Assembly (NCBI GenBank): GCA_964611335.1
Contig: CAZSXR010000001.1
Span: 62,001-126,000, forward strand
Length of the DNA: 64,000 nucleotides
Direction: 5' to 3'
DNA from: BOG-1112 sp964611335
GTDB taxonomy: Bacteria; Bdellovibrionota_B; Oligoflexia; Oligoflexales; Bog-1112
The position numbers were made by a program, and so were the translations under genes. The notes under the pieces are model-generated. The model did no database searches. It saw only the letters and a list, made by a program, of their open reading frames with translations, and had not been told where the DNA came from. Shown here one piece after another: positions 27,774 to 36,760 of this stretch; positions within the stretch are counted from its first letter, which is position 1; the number at the start of each line of letters is the position of its first letter.

Positions 27774-29420
27774 CTATTTGCGGTTCGCGTTATAGGTTGT
27801 TTCAAGCACTGCTATTTTGAGATCTGTGCCAGGTTTTGTATCCGAAGAAATTTGCTGAACACTTGAAAACACAGTGATCGAGCCCAAACGTTCCTTCAAC
27901 TTATCTAGTGTTTCGAAAGAATCTGCTTCTACTCGGAGTTTAAGGCTTCCCGTTCCATCAGGTTTTGTAGAGTAGTCATAATCTACGACGTCGATTTTAA
28001 CATCTTTGGGTACTGCAGCACTGATCTCTTGCATAGATGCCAAAGCTCCACTATTTGCATTGCCTAAGACAAAATCCTCAAAAGCTTTGGCTTTCTGCTC
28101 AGCTCTCGTTTTTATCATGCTTATGGCATCCTTATGAATTTTTGCAAAGGGGACACCATCTGTTTTTATTTTCTTCTTTGAATCTGACAACGAACTCAAT
28201 TCTTTTAAGTAAATCCCCTGAATACTCGTGATTTCACGATTGTAGAAGAAATATTTCACCCCATAGCTTGCAGTGAGCAAAAACAAAGCAAGTGCGATGA
28301 TTTTAGCAACCAAGGAAGCAGTGTTCAAAATAGCTGCATAGTCTTGGACGTAAGCGAAATCACCTTTGCGCAAGTTGATCTGTGAGTGTTTTTTTGCCCC
28401 TGACACCGATCGGATACCGATGGAAATACCTTGCCCCATAATAGGTAAAGCGGAAGCAAGATCAGGATGGTATTGCAAAGTTGACTTTGCAAGATTCATT
28501 GGAACACAGGGAACAGATAATTGCATTGTCATGTAATTATCAAAGTTTTGAATCAGGGAAGATCCACCGCATAAATAAATCTTTTCAATTGGAGATTTTT
28601 CCCATGTTTTAAAGGCATAGAGGGTTCTTCCCAATTCTCTTGCTATCGACTTCGATGCAAGGGTGATTCTCTCTGCTACTTCTTTTTGGTTTTTACTCAG
28701 CTGTCCTATAGGAAAGTCTTCTGTTAGGATCGTACTGACTTCGTGTTTGAGAGATTCGGCTTCTTCATAGGAAATTTGCATATCACGTGCAATAAATTCC
28801 GTTATGAAGCGTCCACCTAGGTTGATGGAACGGAACATGCGCAGAACATTGTCTTCGACAAGACACATCGAAGTTTTTTCATGACCTATATCGACAATTC
28901 CGTAAACTTTTCCCTTCTGCATATCGAGAAAGGGACTGAGGTTGTAAAAAGATAAACTGTCAACATCGATAAGTTTAGGATCTATACCGATGCTCTTTAA
29001 GTTATCAAGGAAGGTCCCCACAAATTCTTTTTTGGTAAGAACAACGAGAGTAAAGGTTCTTCCATTTCGACTTCCAAGTATCTGTTGGTCGAGTATCATA
29101 TCTTCAATGTTGAAAGGAACTATATCTTCAATTTCAGAATAGACAGCTGCTTCGATTTTAGTGGGATCTGCAAAGTTGAATGCCATAATACGGCTAGAAA
29201 TATATTGCCCAGGCATAGCAGTAATAATTCGGTCCGCTTGTATATTTTGCTCATCAAATAAACTTTTTAAACTGACAGAGATCAAAGTCGGATCAGGTTC
29301 TTCAAGATGAGGAAGTTTCTTTTCAAAAACATTAGAAACCTCATAACTCTTGATTTTATTAAGAATTTCGATAGCTTTGATAGAGTAGCTACCGATATCT
29401 ATTGCAATAATCTTCTGCAT
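27774..29420 (-). CDS. gspL: Type II secretion platform protein GspL with PilM-like actin fold
   Basis: Start at 29420 is taken because GGGAG is 8 bases upstream; an in-frame TTG further up overlaps that site. The 548-residue protein has a cytoplasmic actin-like ATP-binding domain (AIDIGSYSIKAIEI, GIVDIGHEKTSMCLVED, IYLCGGSSLIQNF), a membrane segment near residues 370-390 and a periplasmic ferredoxin-like domain. The N-terminal half is closer to PilM/FtsA than the reduced GspL of enterobacteria. It links the GspE ATPase to the membrane platform. Confidence 0.88.
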   Translation of the reverse strand: MQKIIAIDIGSYSIKAIEILNKIKSYEVSNVFEKKLPHLEEPDPTLISVSLKSLFDEQNIQADRIITAMPGQYISSRIMAFNFADPTKIEAAVYSEIEDIVPFNIEDMILDQQILGSRNGRTFTLVVLTKKEFVGTFLDNLKSIGIDPKLIDVDSLSFYNLSPFLDMQKGKVYGIVDIGHEKTSMCLVEDNVLRMFRSINLGGRFITEFIARDMQISYEEAESLKHEVSTILTEDFPIGQLSKNQKEVAERITLASKSIARELGRTLYAFKTWEKSPIEKIYLCGGSSLIQNFDNYMTMQLSVPCVPMNLAKSTLQYHPDLASALPIMGQGISIGIRSVSGAKKHSQINLRKGDFAYVQDYAAILNTASLVAKIIALALFLLTASYGVKYFFYNREITSIQGIYLKELSSLSDSKKKIKTDGVPFAKIHKDAISMIKTRAEQKAKAFEDFVLGNANSGALASMQEISAAVPKDVKIDVVDYDYSTKPDGTGSLKLRVEADSFETLDKLKERLGSITVFSSVQQISSDTKPGTDLKIAVLETTYNANRK

Positions 29421-29516
29421 CCAGAATTCTCCCAAACCTTTTCAGGGCTTTTCTTTTGAGCCTTTTCTGTATTGTCTCCTGAGCTCAAGAAGCTGTCAAA
29501 CTGTTAAAAATACAAA

Positions 29517-30917
29517 TTATTGTAATTTCCAATGCAATATCTGGTAGGAACGCTTCACAACTTGCTGTTCTCTATGATTGATTTTTTCCTTAGGCATTAT
29601 TCTCCGTATAACTGAAGTCAACCTTCTATCCTGTTTTCCTGTAGTGGAGTCGATGACAATGCGAAACACACTTGATTTCTGATCAAACCAAGATACAGGG
29701 TCTATTTTTTTATCACTACCTGCTTGAGACATAGAAGGATCTTTTCCTAAGCAAGCCAGATCACCGAGGGTACTCGCCATGTCTTTCTGAAAGACAGGTG
29801 TGTTGTCAGATTTTATTTTATAAATTTTTTGTGCAAAGCTTTCAGCACAGTTTGATGCTCGTGATTCAGGAATCAGACAACTGAGCAGTTCAGGTTTAAC
29901 AGTGTTCACATTGATAGTCGCGAGTGATTTACTTCCTGTTACAGGGTAAGGATATACAGTCAAGTAAGGTGAAAATATGGCATGTAAGTCATCGTCCCAT
30001 CCTTCGATGAGTTTTAATTCATCGACAGAATCAAAAGGAACGCTCTTTACGGTATAGGGTGGATTATGATTGGCATACGGAGCGTTTTTATCGTTGAAAC
30101 CACTTTCAGGAGAAGGATTTTGTGAATCTGAAATAAAATCTTTGATGCGATATGCGAGCTGTTCTGCATGTAAATTTTTAGACTCTAAAAATGCTTTTTC
30201 TGCGGGACAGGAAAAGAGGGCGGTCAGCATGTTTATCGTATCATCACAGCGTCCTGTATAACACTGATTCACATTGATCTTACTCGCTTCATCCATAATT
30301 TTTATGGAGAAACTTTCTTCAAAAAGTCTCATTTCATTTGCAATTTTTTCATTCATGAGACCTTTCAGTTTAAAGGGATCTTCATCTTCAGATTCATCAC
30401 TTTTCTTAGGAAATTCGAAAGCGTTGATATCTATGGAATCTCCCTTTTTATTCTCTTTATTGTTTTCGCTTTCGCTCCCTTCTTTTTTCTCCTTCTTAGT
30501 ACCCATCAAAAGGTCGACAGTCATCGATCCAAAGGGTGGAAGTTTATTGGCCATATTCCAAAGACTGTTTCCATCATCGCTGAGATCTTTTTTAATCATC
30601 TGAGGAGTTGAGGGTTGCGCGCGGAAAAGGTCATAGCCCCAACTCATAGAAAGCATCAAAAGCGCAAAATTCATCCCTGATTTAGCGAGATATTCGGAAC
30701 GTATACGATCACGACTTGCGGTTGCCAATTCTAAGTTCACTGTCGAAGTGATGATCATGTCAGTTACCAATGAAACCATAAGCATGATCGTCATTAATGC
30801 GATAAGAAGAGCCACCCCTCGGTTTTTAGATTGATCGAGATTTTGCTTTCTCTCTTCACCTAAGGGGAAGCCGTAGTAACTGATTGCTTTTAATTTTCTA
30901 AGTTGTTTAAACATCAT
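29517..30917 (-). CDS. gspK: Type II secretion minor pseudopilin GspK
   Basis: The 466-residue protein has a long 33-residue basic leader, the cleavage site RG/VALLIALMTIML without Glu at +5 as is usual for GspK, and later SINVNQCYTGRCDD and ATINVNTVKPELLSCLIPE, typical helix-hairpin elements of the family. A highly charged insert (residues about 130-190, rich in Lys, Glu, Ser, Asp) makes it longer than the usual 320-340 residues. GspK caps the pseudopilus tip with GspI and GspJ. It starts 5 bases after gspJ. Confidence 0.9.
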   Translation of the reverse strand: MMFKQLRKLKAISYYGFPLGEERKQNLDQSKNRGVALLIALMTIMLMVSLVTDMIITSTVNLELATASRDRIRSEYLAKSGMNFALLMLSMSWGYDLFRAQPSTPQMIKKDLSDDGNSLWNMANKLPPFGSMTVDLLMGTKKEKKEGSESENNKENKKGDSIDINAFEFPKKSDESEDEDPFKLKGLMNEKIANEMRLFEESFSIKIMDEASKINVNQCYTGRCDDTINMLTALFSCPAEKAFLESKNLHAEQLAYRIKDFISDSQNPSPESGFNDKNAPYANHNPPYTVKSVPFDSVDELKLIEGWDDDLHAIFSPYLTVYPYPVTGSKSLATINVNTVKPELLSCLIPESRASNCAESFAQKIYKIKSDNTPVFQKDMASTLGDLACLGKDPSMSQAGSDKKIDPVSWFDQKSSVFRIVIDSTTGKQDRRLTSVIRRIMPKEKINHREQQVVKRSYQILHWKLQ

Positions 30918-30922
30918 TCATC

Positions 30923-31663
30923 TTATTTAAAAAGTGAATAGCTTGCATTTCTTGATCGCAATTCATTGAAATCCAAGGCGTAGGGCATGTAAATAGCCGT
31001 AGTGTACTGTACAGATGGTTTTATATCTTTGCCTAAACGTTCTTCTGGAGTTTCTTCCCATGCAAGAATTGTTACGCGGACCATCTGTGGAAGCAAATCT
31101 TTCGTGTCACCTTGACTCGAATCCCACTTGTTTTTTGAATATTCATCGCCTTGCCAGGCTTCAATTTTTAAAGACCCTACATCTTCCGCAAGTACGAACA
31201 TAGGTATGGAATCTTTGAAGTCTTTAGGAACCCGTGGAGATTCACCCCTATAGAGATGCTTTCTTCCTGGTTCCGTTTTTGATTCTCGAATCTCGTATTT
31301 TACAAAAGAAATATCTGACTCTTTTGCATTGGTTCGAATGGCCTGATGACCTACATAGGTGAAGGCAAGAGAATCGGAATCTCCTTTTGTAATTCGAAAA
31401 AGAGTTCGTTTTTGATTTCCATCTCGCGTTGTATCTTTAGTGCTTATGATGAAGGCCCCTGTAAGATCTTTGGCCAAAGCTTCCAATGCAACATTGAAAC
31501 GATGAGTGACTTTTGCTCTCTGACTGAGAGCTTCTTTAACATCGAAACCTGTTCGTACCATTTGAGCAATGGCGTAGACCATAGTCACCAGTATGCTCAA
31601 AGTAATCATGACTTCGAGAAGAGTGAAAGCTGCCTCAGATTTTTTGTTTCGAATAAATCTCAT
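30923..31663 (-). CDS. gspJ: Type II secretion minor pseudopilin GspJ
   Basis: The 246-residue protein has the prepilin motif EAA/FTLLEVMITLSILVTM with Glu at +5, and the GspJ-like segment ALSQRAKVTHRFNVALEALAKDL. The residue before the cut is Ala rather than Gly. A C-terminal globular domain includes VRVTILAWEETP. It is part of the pseudopilus tip. The gene lies 7 bases after gspI. Confidence 0.9.
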   Translation of the reverse strand: MRFIRNKKSEAAFTLLEVMITLSILVTMVYAIAQMVRTGFDVKEALSQRAKVTHRFNVALEALAKDLTGAFIISTKDTTRDGNQKRTLFRITKGDSDSLAFTYVGHQAIRTNAKESDISFVKYEIRESKTEPGRKHLYRGESPRVPKDFKDSIPMFVLAEDVGSLKIEAWQGDEYSKNKWDSSQGDTKDLLPQMVRVTILAWEETPEERLGKDIKPSVQYTTAIYMPYALDFNELRSRNASYSLFK

Positions 31664-31670
31664 ATATCTC

Positions 31671-32342
31671 TTAAGGGTTTATGATCGGTGGTTTTTGACC
31701 TTGTTTCTCCGTCTTTTGCTGTGTGTCTGTGCTTGTGCTTGTATCCGTACCTGTTTTTGTACCCGTACCTGTATCCGTTCCTGTTCCACCTACAGGTTCA
31801 AGCCCTTCAATAGTCGAATCCAATTTTCCTTGAGCTGTAATCAGGTATGTGAGTTCTACAAGTGAATCTCGTCGACTTCCAGCTCCCTTTGTAACTTCGA
31901 TATGTGCAACTTTTAAAATCTCATCTCCTAAAATCTGCTTCATCTGTTCTTTAACAATACCTGCAATGGTAGGATCTCCTAAGCTTGCGGCAGCCATCTC
32001 TATGACAGGTAATTTCCATTCATCGATACCGAGGCTAAATTTGAAATCACAGGGATCAGGACAGAATTCAGGAGGAAACTTCTCGTCTTTGAGTTCCGAC
32101 TTCATATCTTTAATGTCGTAGTACAGCCACTTGTATTCAACGTGAGTCATGAGGGCTTTCGCAAGCCATGTAGCTTGGGTGACTTCGCGTTCATAAGTGG
32201 AAAAATTAATAGCACGACCTTGCACAGCACTCACTTCCAATACAATAGTCACCATGAGTCCCAGTGCAATGATGGTCTCAATAAGTGAAAAACTTGATTG
32301 TCCACTTTTTCTTCTCAAAAGGTCCTCATTATGCTGAAACAA
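31671..32342 (-). CDS. gspI: Type II secretion minor pseudopilin GspI with Thr/Gly-repeat tail
   Basis: Translation starts at TTG directly after the gspH stop; GGAG lies 8 bases upstream and no later ATG precedes the motif. The prepilin site is QSS/FSLIETIIALGLM, with Ser instead of Gly before the cut and Glu at +5. TYEREVTQATWLAKALMT matches GspI. The 223-residue protein is longer than usual (about 125) because of an insert and a C-terminal tail of repeated Thr-Gly-Thr-Asp units encoded by short degenerate DNA repeats. Confidence 0.88.
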   Translation of the reverse strand: MFQHNEDLLRRKSGQSSFSLIETIIALGLMVTIVLEVSAVQGRAINFSTYEREVTQATWLAKALMTHVEYKWLYYDIKDMKSELKDEKFPPEFCPDPCDFKFSLGIDEWKLPVIEMAAASLGDPTIAGIVKEQMKQILGDEILKVAHIEVTKGAGSRRDSLVELTYLITAQGKLDSTIEGLEPVGGTGTDTGTGTKTGTDTSTSTDTQQKTEKQGQKPPIINP

Positions 32343-33140
32343 CTATTCTTCTCCTTGAGGAGTGGAGAGATCAACCTGTTCGAGTCCACTCAAGGAGCTT
32401 GCTTCTCCTCTGTAAGGATGTGTTACGATCGTCCAAGGTTGCTGAGACTCATCAATGGAGTCTCCCTTCAAATAGTATAGGTGAATATAGGCTCTTTCGA
32501 CATAACCACTTGGCAGGAAGTAGAGATGTGCGTAATTGTCAGCGGGATCTCTACTGTCGAGTGTTACGGGCTCTGTGTGATGTTCTGCTTTCATGTCTTT
32601 GATAATCAATTGAGGGCTAAGAATTCGCTCTCCCCATTCTATGGAATTCACACGTGTCCAAATAGGTCTTTGTAAACGTGTTTTCGCTTTCAATAAAGGT
32701 GACATAGGTGGGATTTCGTAATCTCCCGAAGAGTCTTTGAAAACTTCACCAGCAAGAGAGGTGTATTTTTCAAATTCATTGTTAAATTCTTCTCTTTTTT
32801 CTTTTTCTTTCTTGTCTGAAAGATCCACTTCTTTTGCGTCTTTGTCACCACTACCCAAAGAGAAGTTTTCAGCTCCCGTTTCTTCCAGCCAATAAGTTCC
32901 CGAACTTAAATGAAAGACAATTCTATAAGGCTTGTGATTCAGAATAGCGAGATCGAAGGCTGAACGAACATCGCTGCCGAGACGATTGAGCTTATCGAGG
33001 ACTTGAGAAGCAGATTGAGAGTTGAAGTTGGGCATGAGCACAACATAGCCCGTTGCAATGATGGCTACAACGATGATGAGTTCAATGAAAGTGAACCCAC
33101 GCTTGTGATCTGATGAGAAAACTTTCGAGAGTCCATGCAT
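32343..33140 (-). CDS. gspH: Type II secretion minor pseudopilin GspH
   Basis: The 265-residue protein has the prepilin site KRG/FTFIELIIVVAIIATG and a GspH-like start of the mature body (LNRLGSDVRSAFDLAILNHKPYRIVF). A charged coiled insert with many Lys, Glu and Asp occupies residues about 95-130. GspH is a minor pseudopilin joining tip and shaft. It lies 25 bases after gspG; position and motif support the call more than overall similarity. Confidence 0.85.
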   Translation of the reverse strand: MHGLSKVFSSDHKRGFTFIELIIVVAIIATGYVVLMPNFNSQSASQVLDKLNRLGSDVRSAFDLAILNHKPYRIVFHLSSGTYWLEETGAENFSLGSGDKDAKEVDLSDKKEKEKREEFNNEFEKYTSLAGEVFKDSSGDYEIPPMSPLLKAKTRLQRPIWTRVNSIEWGERILSPQLIIKDMKAEHHTEPVTLDSRDPADNYAHLYFLPSGYVERAYIHLYYLKGDSIDESQQPWTIVTHPYRGEASSLSGLEQVDLSTPQGEE

Positions 33141-33165
33141 TGCAACACCATCTTAAAGATGCTCA

Positions 33166-33630
33166 CTATTTTGCGGGCTGATCTTTGTTCTCGTCTTCTT
33201 CAGGGAAGGTGAGGACCTTACCCCCAGGAGTTGTGGAAGTGATCTTCATCGTGGTCCCATCAGATTCATAACCGTAGTCGTTGCCCCATGGATCTTTGAC
33301 TTCTTGTGGATCTGCATAAGGTCCACGCCAACGTTTGGAATCAGTGCCAGGATCTTTAAGCAGAGCTTGCAAGCCTTGATCTGTTGTAGGGAATTTGTTG
33401 TTGTGAACTTTGTAGAGTTGTAAATTTTGGGAGAGCTTTGCCATACCGATTTTAGCAGAGTCTTCTTTTGCTTGATCTGCTTTTTGCATAACGTTCGTTA
33501 CTAGAATCGCCATCAAAGTTGCCAACAACGCAACAACGATGATGATCTCGATAAGGGTCATACCTCGAGAACTGTTTGATATGGCAGGCATACCGAGTCG
33601 TTCACGTAAACTGCTGAGTACATTTTTCAT
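33166..33630 (-). CDS. gspG: Type II secretion major pseudopilin GspG
   Basis: The 154-residue protein has the prepilin site SRG/MTLIEIIIVVALLATLM and the hallmarks of GspG: FPTTDQGLQALL, RWRGPYADPQEVKDPWGNDYGY. These include the calcium-site region that stabilises the pseudopilus. The mature residue +1 is Met, as is common in GspG variants. AGGAG lies before the ATG. It follows gspF after 25 bases. Confidence 0.95.
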   Translation of the reverse strand: MKNVLSSLRERLGMPAISNSSRGMTLIEIIIVVALLATLMAILVTNVMQKADQAKEDSAKIGMAKLSQNLQLYKVHNNKFPTTDQGLQALLKDPGTDSKRWRGPYADPQEVKDPWGNDYGYESDGTTMKITSTTPGGKVLTFPEEDENKDQPAK

Positions 33631-33655
33631 AGAAAGTCTCCTACTTATGGTTAAA

Positions 33656-34876
33656 TTAATGCACTTTACTCATAATCGATAACATAGGAACAAGCATCGC
33701 AACAACGACCATTGCAACGATACCGCCCATTACAATAATCATCAAAGGTTCAATCATAGAAATCAAGGAATCAATTTTTCTTTCCACCTCCGCATCATAG
33801 GCCTCCGAAACGTGCTTTAACATTTGCTCTAATTCCCCAGTTTTTTCTCCCGTACGAATCATATGTACAACTAGGGGAGGGAATCTATTGCTCTTTTCAA
33901 TGGTTGCTGCAAGACTCTCACCTTCTTGCACTTTCTGTCGAGCTTCCTTTACAGCATCCGAAATCGGTTTATTCGAAATCACGTTTTTTGTAATTTCCAA
34001 AGCTGTAATAATCGGAACGCCAGACCCTAAAAGGGTTGACAGAGTTTTAGTAAATTTCGAAACGTTTGTCCTTAAAACAATTCCTCCAATAATGGGGAGT
34101 TTTAAAGACAGCGTATCAACTTTTTCCTTACCACTATCCGTTTTGTACCAGCTTCTGAAAAAATAATAGATGGCACCAAAAGCAATGAGAACCACATACC
34201 AGCGAGCTTGAAGGAACTCGGAAATATTAATAAGGATTTCAGTATACCATGGGAGTGCAACTTTAAGACTCGTAAATACTTTCTGCAATTTAGGAACAAC
34301 ACTTACAAACAAATACGCAATGATCACCATCGAAGCAAAAATCATAATCGCAGGGTAAGCCAGTGCACTAAAAATTTGTCCGCGGACTTTCACCTGATAC
34401 TCTTGGAAGTCGGCGAGTCTTTCCAAAACCAATCCTAGGTTTCCTGAAGTTTCACCAGCTTTCACCATATTTACATAGAGTCTATCGAAGATGTTTGGAA
34501 ATTGTGCACAGGCATCACCTAGAGAACGTCCCTCCGTAACTGCATCTTTTACAGCTGCAAGAGTATTGCGAAGTACCGCGTTCTCAACCTGTTCTGTCAA
34601 AGCTCGCAGACTTTCATCGAGAGGAACGCTTGCTGCTTGTAACGTTGAAAACTGTCGAGTCATGATAGCAAGATCAGGAAGAGAAACGGAACCGCGTATA
34701 TTCACCTTTCCTGATTTGTCCTTGTTAACAGAAACTTCTTCTTTGATTTCTGAAACAATGATCTTGTCTTTGGTTCTGAGACGCTGCCGTGCAGTCTTGG
34801 GTGAATCTGCTTCTATAGAACCTTTTTTGGCGGCTCCTGATGCAGCGTCATAACCTTTGTAGAGATAAATAGGCAA
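33656..34876 (-). CDS. gspF: Type II secretion inner-membrane platform protein GspF
   Basis: The 406-residue polytopic protein has two copies of the GspF domain (residues about 70-195 and 275-395), three membrane segments, and the family motifs YKGYDAASGAAKKGSIEADS, FPNIFDRLYVNMVKAGETSG and PPLVVHMIRTGEKTGELEQML. The start is TTG at 34876 with GAGGG 5 bases upstream. It forms the platform turned by GspE. Confidence 0.95.
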   Translation of the reverse strand: MPIYLYKGYDAASGAAKKGSIEADSPKTARQRLRTKDKIIVSEIKEEVSVNKDKSGKVNIRGSVSLPDLAIMTRQFSTLQAASVPLDESLRALTEQVENAVLRNTLAAVKDAVTEGRSLGDACAQFPNIFDRLYVNMVKAGETSGNLGLVLERLADFQEYQVKVRGQIFSALAYPAIMIFASMVIIAYLFVSVVPKLQKVFTSLKVALPWYTEILINISEFLQARWYVVLIAFGAIYYFFRSWYKTDSGKEKVDTLSLKLPIIGGIVLRTNVSKFTKTLSTLLGSGVPIITALEITKNVISNKPISDAVKEARQKVQEGESLAATIEKSNRFPPLVVHMIRTGEKTGELEQMLKHVSEAYDAEVERKIDSLISMIEPLMIIVMGGIVAMVVVAMLVPMLSIMSKVH

Positions 34877-34917
34877 GGGTTCCCTCTTTACGAACTATGG
34901 CAAATACATCTTGTTCT

Positions 34918-36738
34918 TTACTCAGCAGGTGGAGGAACGACGACGGCATGCTCGTCTTCTTCAATCTCCAACTCTTCCGTTTGAGTTTTTTGTAAAGCCT
35001 CTTCTATGGAAGTCAAACCGTTGAGAACTTTATGAACAGCAGATTGCCTCAAGGTCAGCATACCATTTTCAATCGCTACTTTCTTTATAGTATGGGAATC
35101 CTGCGTTTTTTGCACGAGGTCACGCAGTGCGTCGGTCATAATGAGCAGTTCGTGTATACCCATTCGACCTACATAGGCTATTCCGCGACATTTCTCGCAA
35201 CCCTTACCTGCGCGGTATAGAGTTCTTCCTTCGACATCTTTAGGTGTGAGTTCGAGTATTTTCAAATCCCGCTCTGTGGGAACGTACTTTTCCTTGCAAT
35301 TTGGACACAGTCTGCGGATCAAACGGGTTGCCATAACACCTAATAACGCAGAAGCTATTTGGAAGGGTTGTACTCCCAAGTCATTCATACGTGTGACAGC
35401 AGAAGCAGCGTCGTTGGTGTGCAGAGTTGAGAACACCAAGTGACCTGTCAATGAAGCCTGAACAGCAATACTAGCTGTTTCTTTATCTCGAATCTCACCG
35501 ACCATGATAACGTCAGGGTCTTGACGAAGAATTGCACGCAGACCTTCACCGAAAGTTAAACCGATCTTCGACTTAACATCGATCTGACCTACACCTGGAA
35601 GACGATATTCCACAGGATCTTCGATGGTGAGTACATTGATTTCAGGGCTTACAATTTCCATCACGGAACCATACAACAGGGTCGTTTTACCGGAACCAGT
35701 AGGACCTGTTACGAGGATAATACCGTGCTTTGATCCAACCAAACTTTTCCAAAGTGGTCGAACGCTGTCGTCCAATCCCATTTCGTCAATACGTTTCACA
35801 CCGCCTGTCTTATCCAAAATACGCATAACTACGCGTTCACCATGAGCTACAGGTAATACGGAAAGACGAACGTCGATATCTTTTCCCGCAACTTTCACAC
35901 TGATACGACCATCTTGGGGGATACGTTTTTCAGCAATGTTTAATTTACCGATAATTTTAATACGAGAAACGATTGAGTTCATGTGACGTTTAGGAAGCTG
36001 CATGGTGTCATGCAAAGTTCCGTCAATACGTGAACGCACGACTATATCGTTTTCATAAGGTTCTATGTGTATATCGGAAGCTTTGTCCTTCACTGCTCGT
36101 GAAAGCAAACCGTTTACCAATCGTATAATAGGTTTTTCATCATCAGTAGATTCCAACAGATCTCGTGTCTCTTCGAGGTCTTCACCTTCCTCGATATCTG
36201 TAAGTTCACTGATCACTTTTTGAGAAGTATCTTGTAAACGTTCATATACACGGTTGATTGCAGATGTAATGACAGCAGGTGAACTTACAACCATGTTGAC
36301 ATTCATAGATAAAACAAGTCGTAAGTCATCCATTGGAAATATGTTCAGGGGGTCGGATACTGCAACCGTGACGTTGAAAGCATCTTTTGCAATAGGAAGA
36401 ATCATATTATCGCGACTGAACTGAATGGGGATGTCCTTGATCATATCGGGATCAATTTCATTCACAGGAAGTTTGTCGTAGTAAGGAAGATCCAACTGCA
36501 AAGCGAGGGCTTTGAGCATCTGTTCTTCCGTAAGAATTTCTTTTTCAATGAGGATCTCACCTAGGCGCTTCTTCTCCACTTCCTGAATTTGTAAAGCTTC
36601 CTGCAATTGCTCAGGAGTGATGAACTTTCCTTCAATAAGAATCTCTCCTAAGTTCCGTCTTTGAACTTTATGAAAAAGATTCGTCCGGAAGGCATCCTTT
36701 CTGCTTTCGACTTTCAAATGATCTGCTGACGATTCCAT
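34918..36738 (-). CDS. gspE: Type II secretion ATPase GspE
   Basis: The 606-residue ATPase has two N-terminal MshEN-type half repeats (RRNLGEILIEGKFITPEQL and KKRLGEILIEKEILTEEQM), Walker A GPTGSGKTT near residue 345, an Asp box (LTIEDPVEYRLPGVGQIDV), Walker B IMVGEIRD, a His box, and a zinc-binding pair CPNC...CEKC near residues 480-515. A basic N-terminal extension and an acidic Glu/Asp-rich C-tail are additional. It powers the pseudopilus. Confidence 0.96.
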   Translation of the reverse strand: MESSADHLKVESRKDAFRTNLFHKVQRRNLGEILIEGKFITPEQLQEALQIQEVEKKRLGEILIEKEILTEEQMLKALALQLDLPYYDKLPVNEIDPDMIKDIPIQFSRDNMILPIAKDAFNVTVAVSDPLNIFPMDDLRLVLSMNVNMVVSSPAVITSAINRVYERLQDTSQKVISELTDIEEGEDLEETRDLLESTDDEKPIIRLVNGLLSRAVKDKASDIHIEPYENDIVVRSRIDGTLHDTMQLPKRHMNSIVSRIKIIGKLNIAEKRIPQDGRISVKVAGKDIDVRLSVLPVAHGERVVMRILDKTGGVKRIDEMGLDDSVRPLWKSLVGSKHGIILVTGPTGSGKTTLLYGSVMEIVSPEINVLTIEDPVEYRLPGVGQIDVKSKIGLTFGEGLRAILRQDPDVIMVGEIRDKETASIAVQASLTGHLVFSTLHTNDAASAVTRMNDLGVQPFQIASALLGVMATRLIRRLCPNCKEKYVPTERDLKILELTPKDVEGRTLYRAGKGCEKCRGIAYVGRMGIHELLIMTDALRDLVQKTQDSHTIKKVAIENGMLTLRQSAVHKVLNGLTSIEEALQKTQTEELEIEEDEHAVVVPPPAE

Positions 36739-36760
36739 TCCTGCTTTCCTTCTTCTTTTA

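Noticed and set aside
31720..31800. Short direct repeats that could suggest a CRISPR or tandem-repeat array
   Set aside because: The repeats are degenerate, in frame, without spacers, and encode the Thr-Gly tail of GspI.
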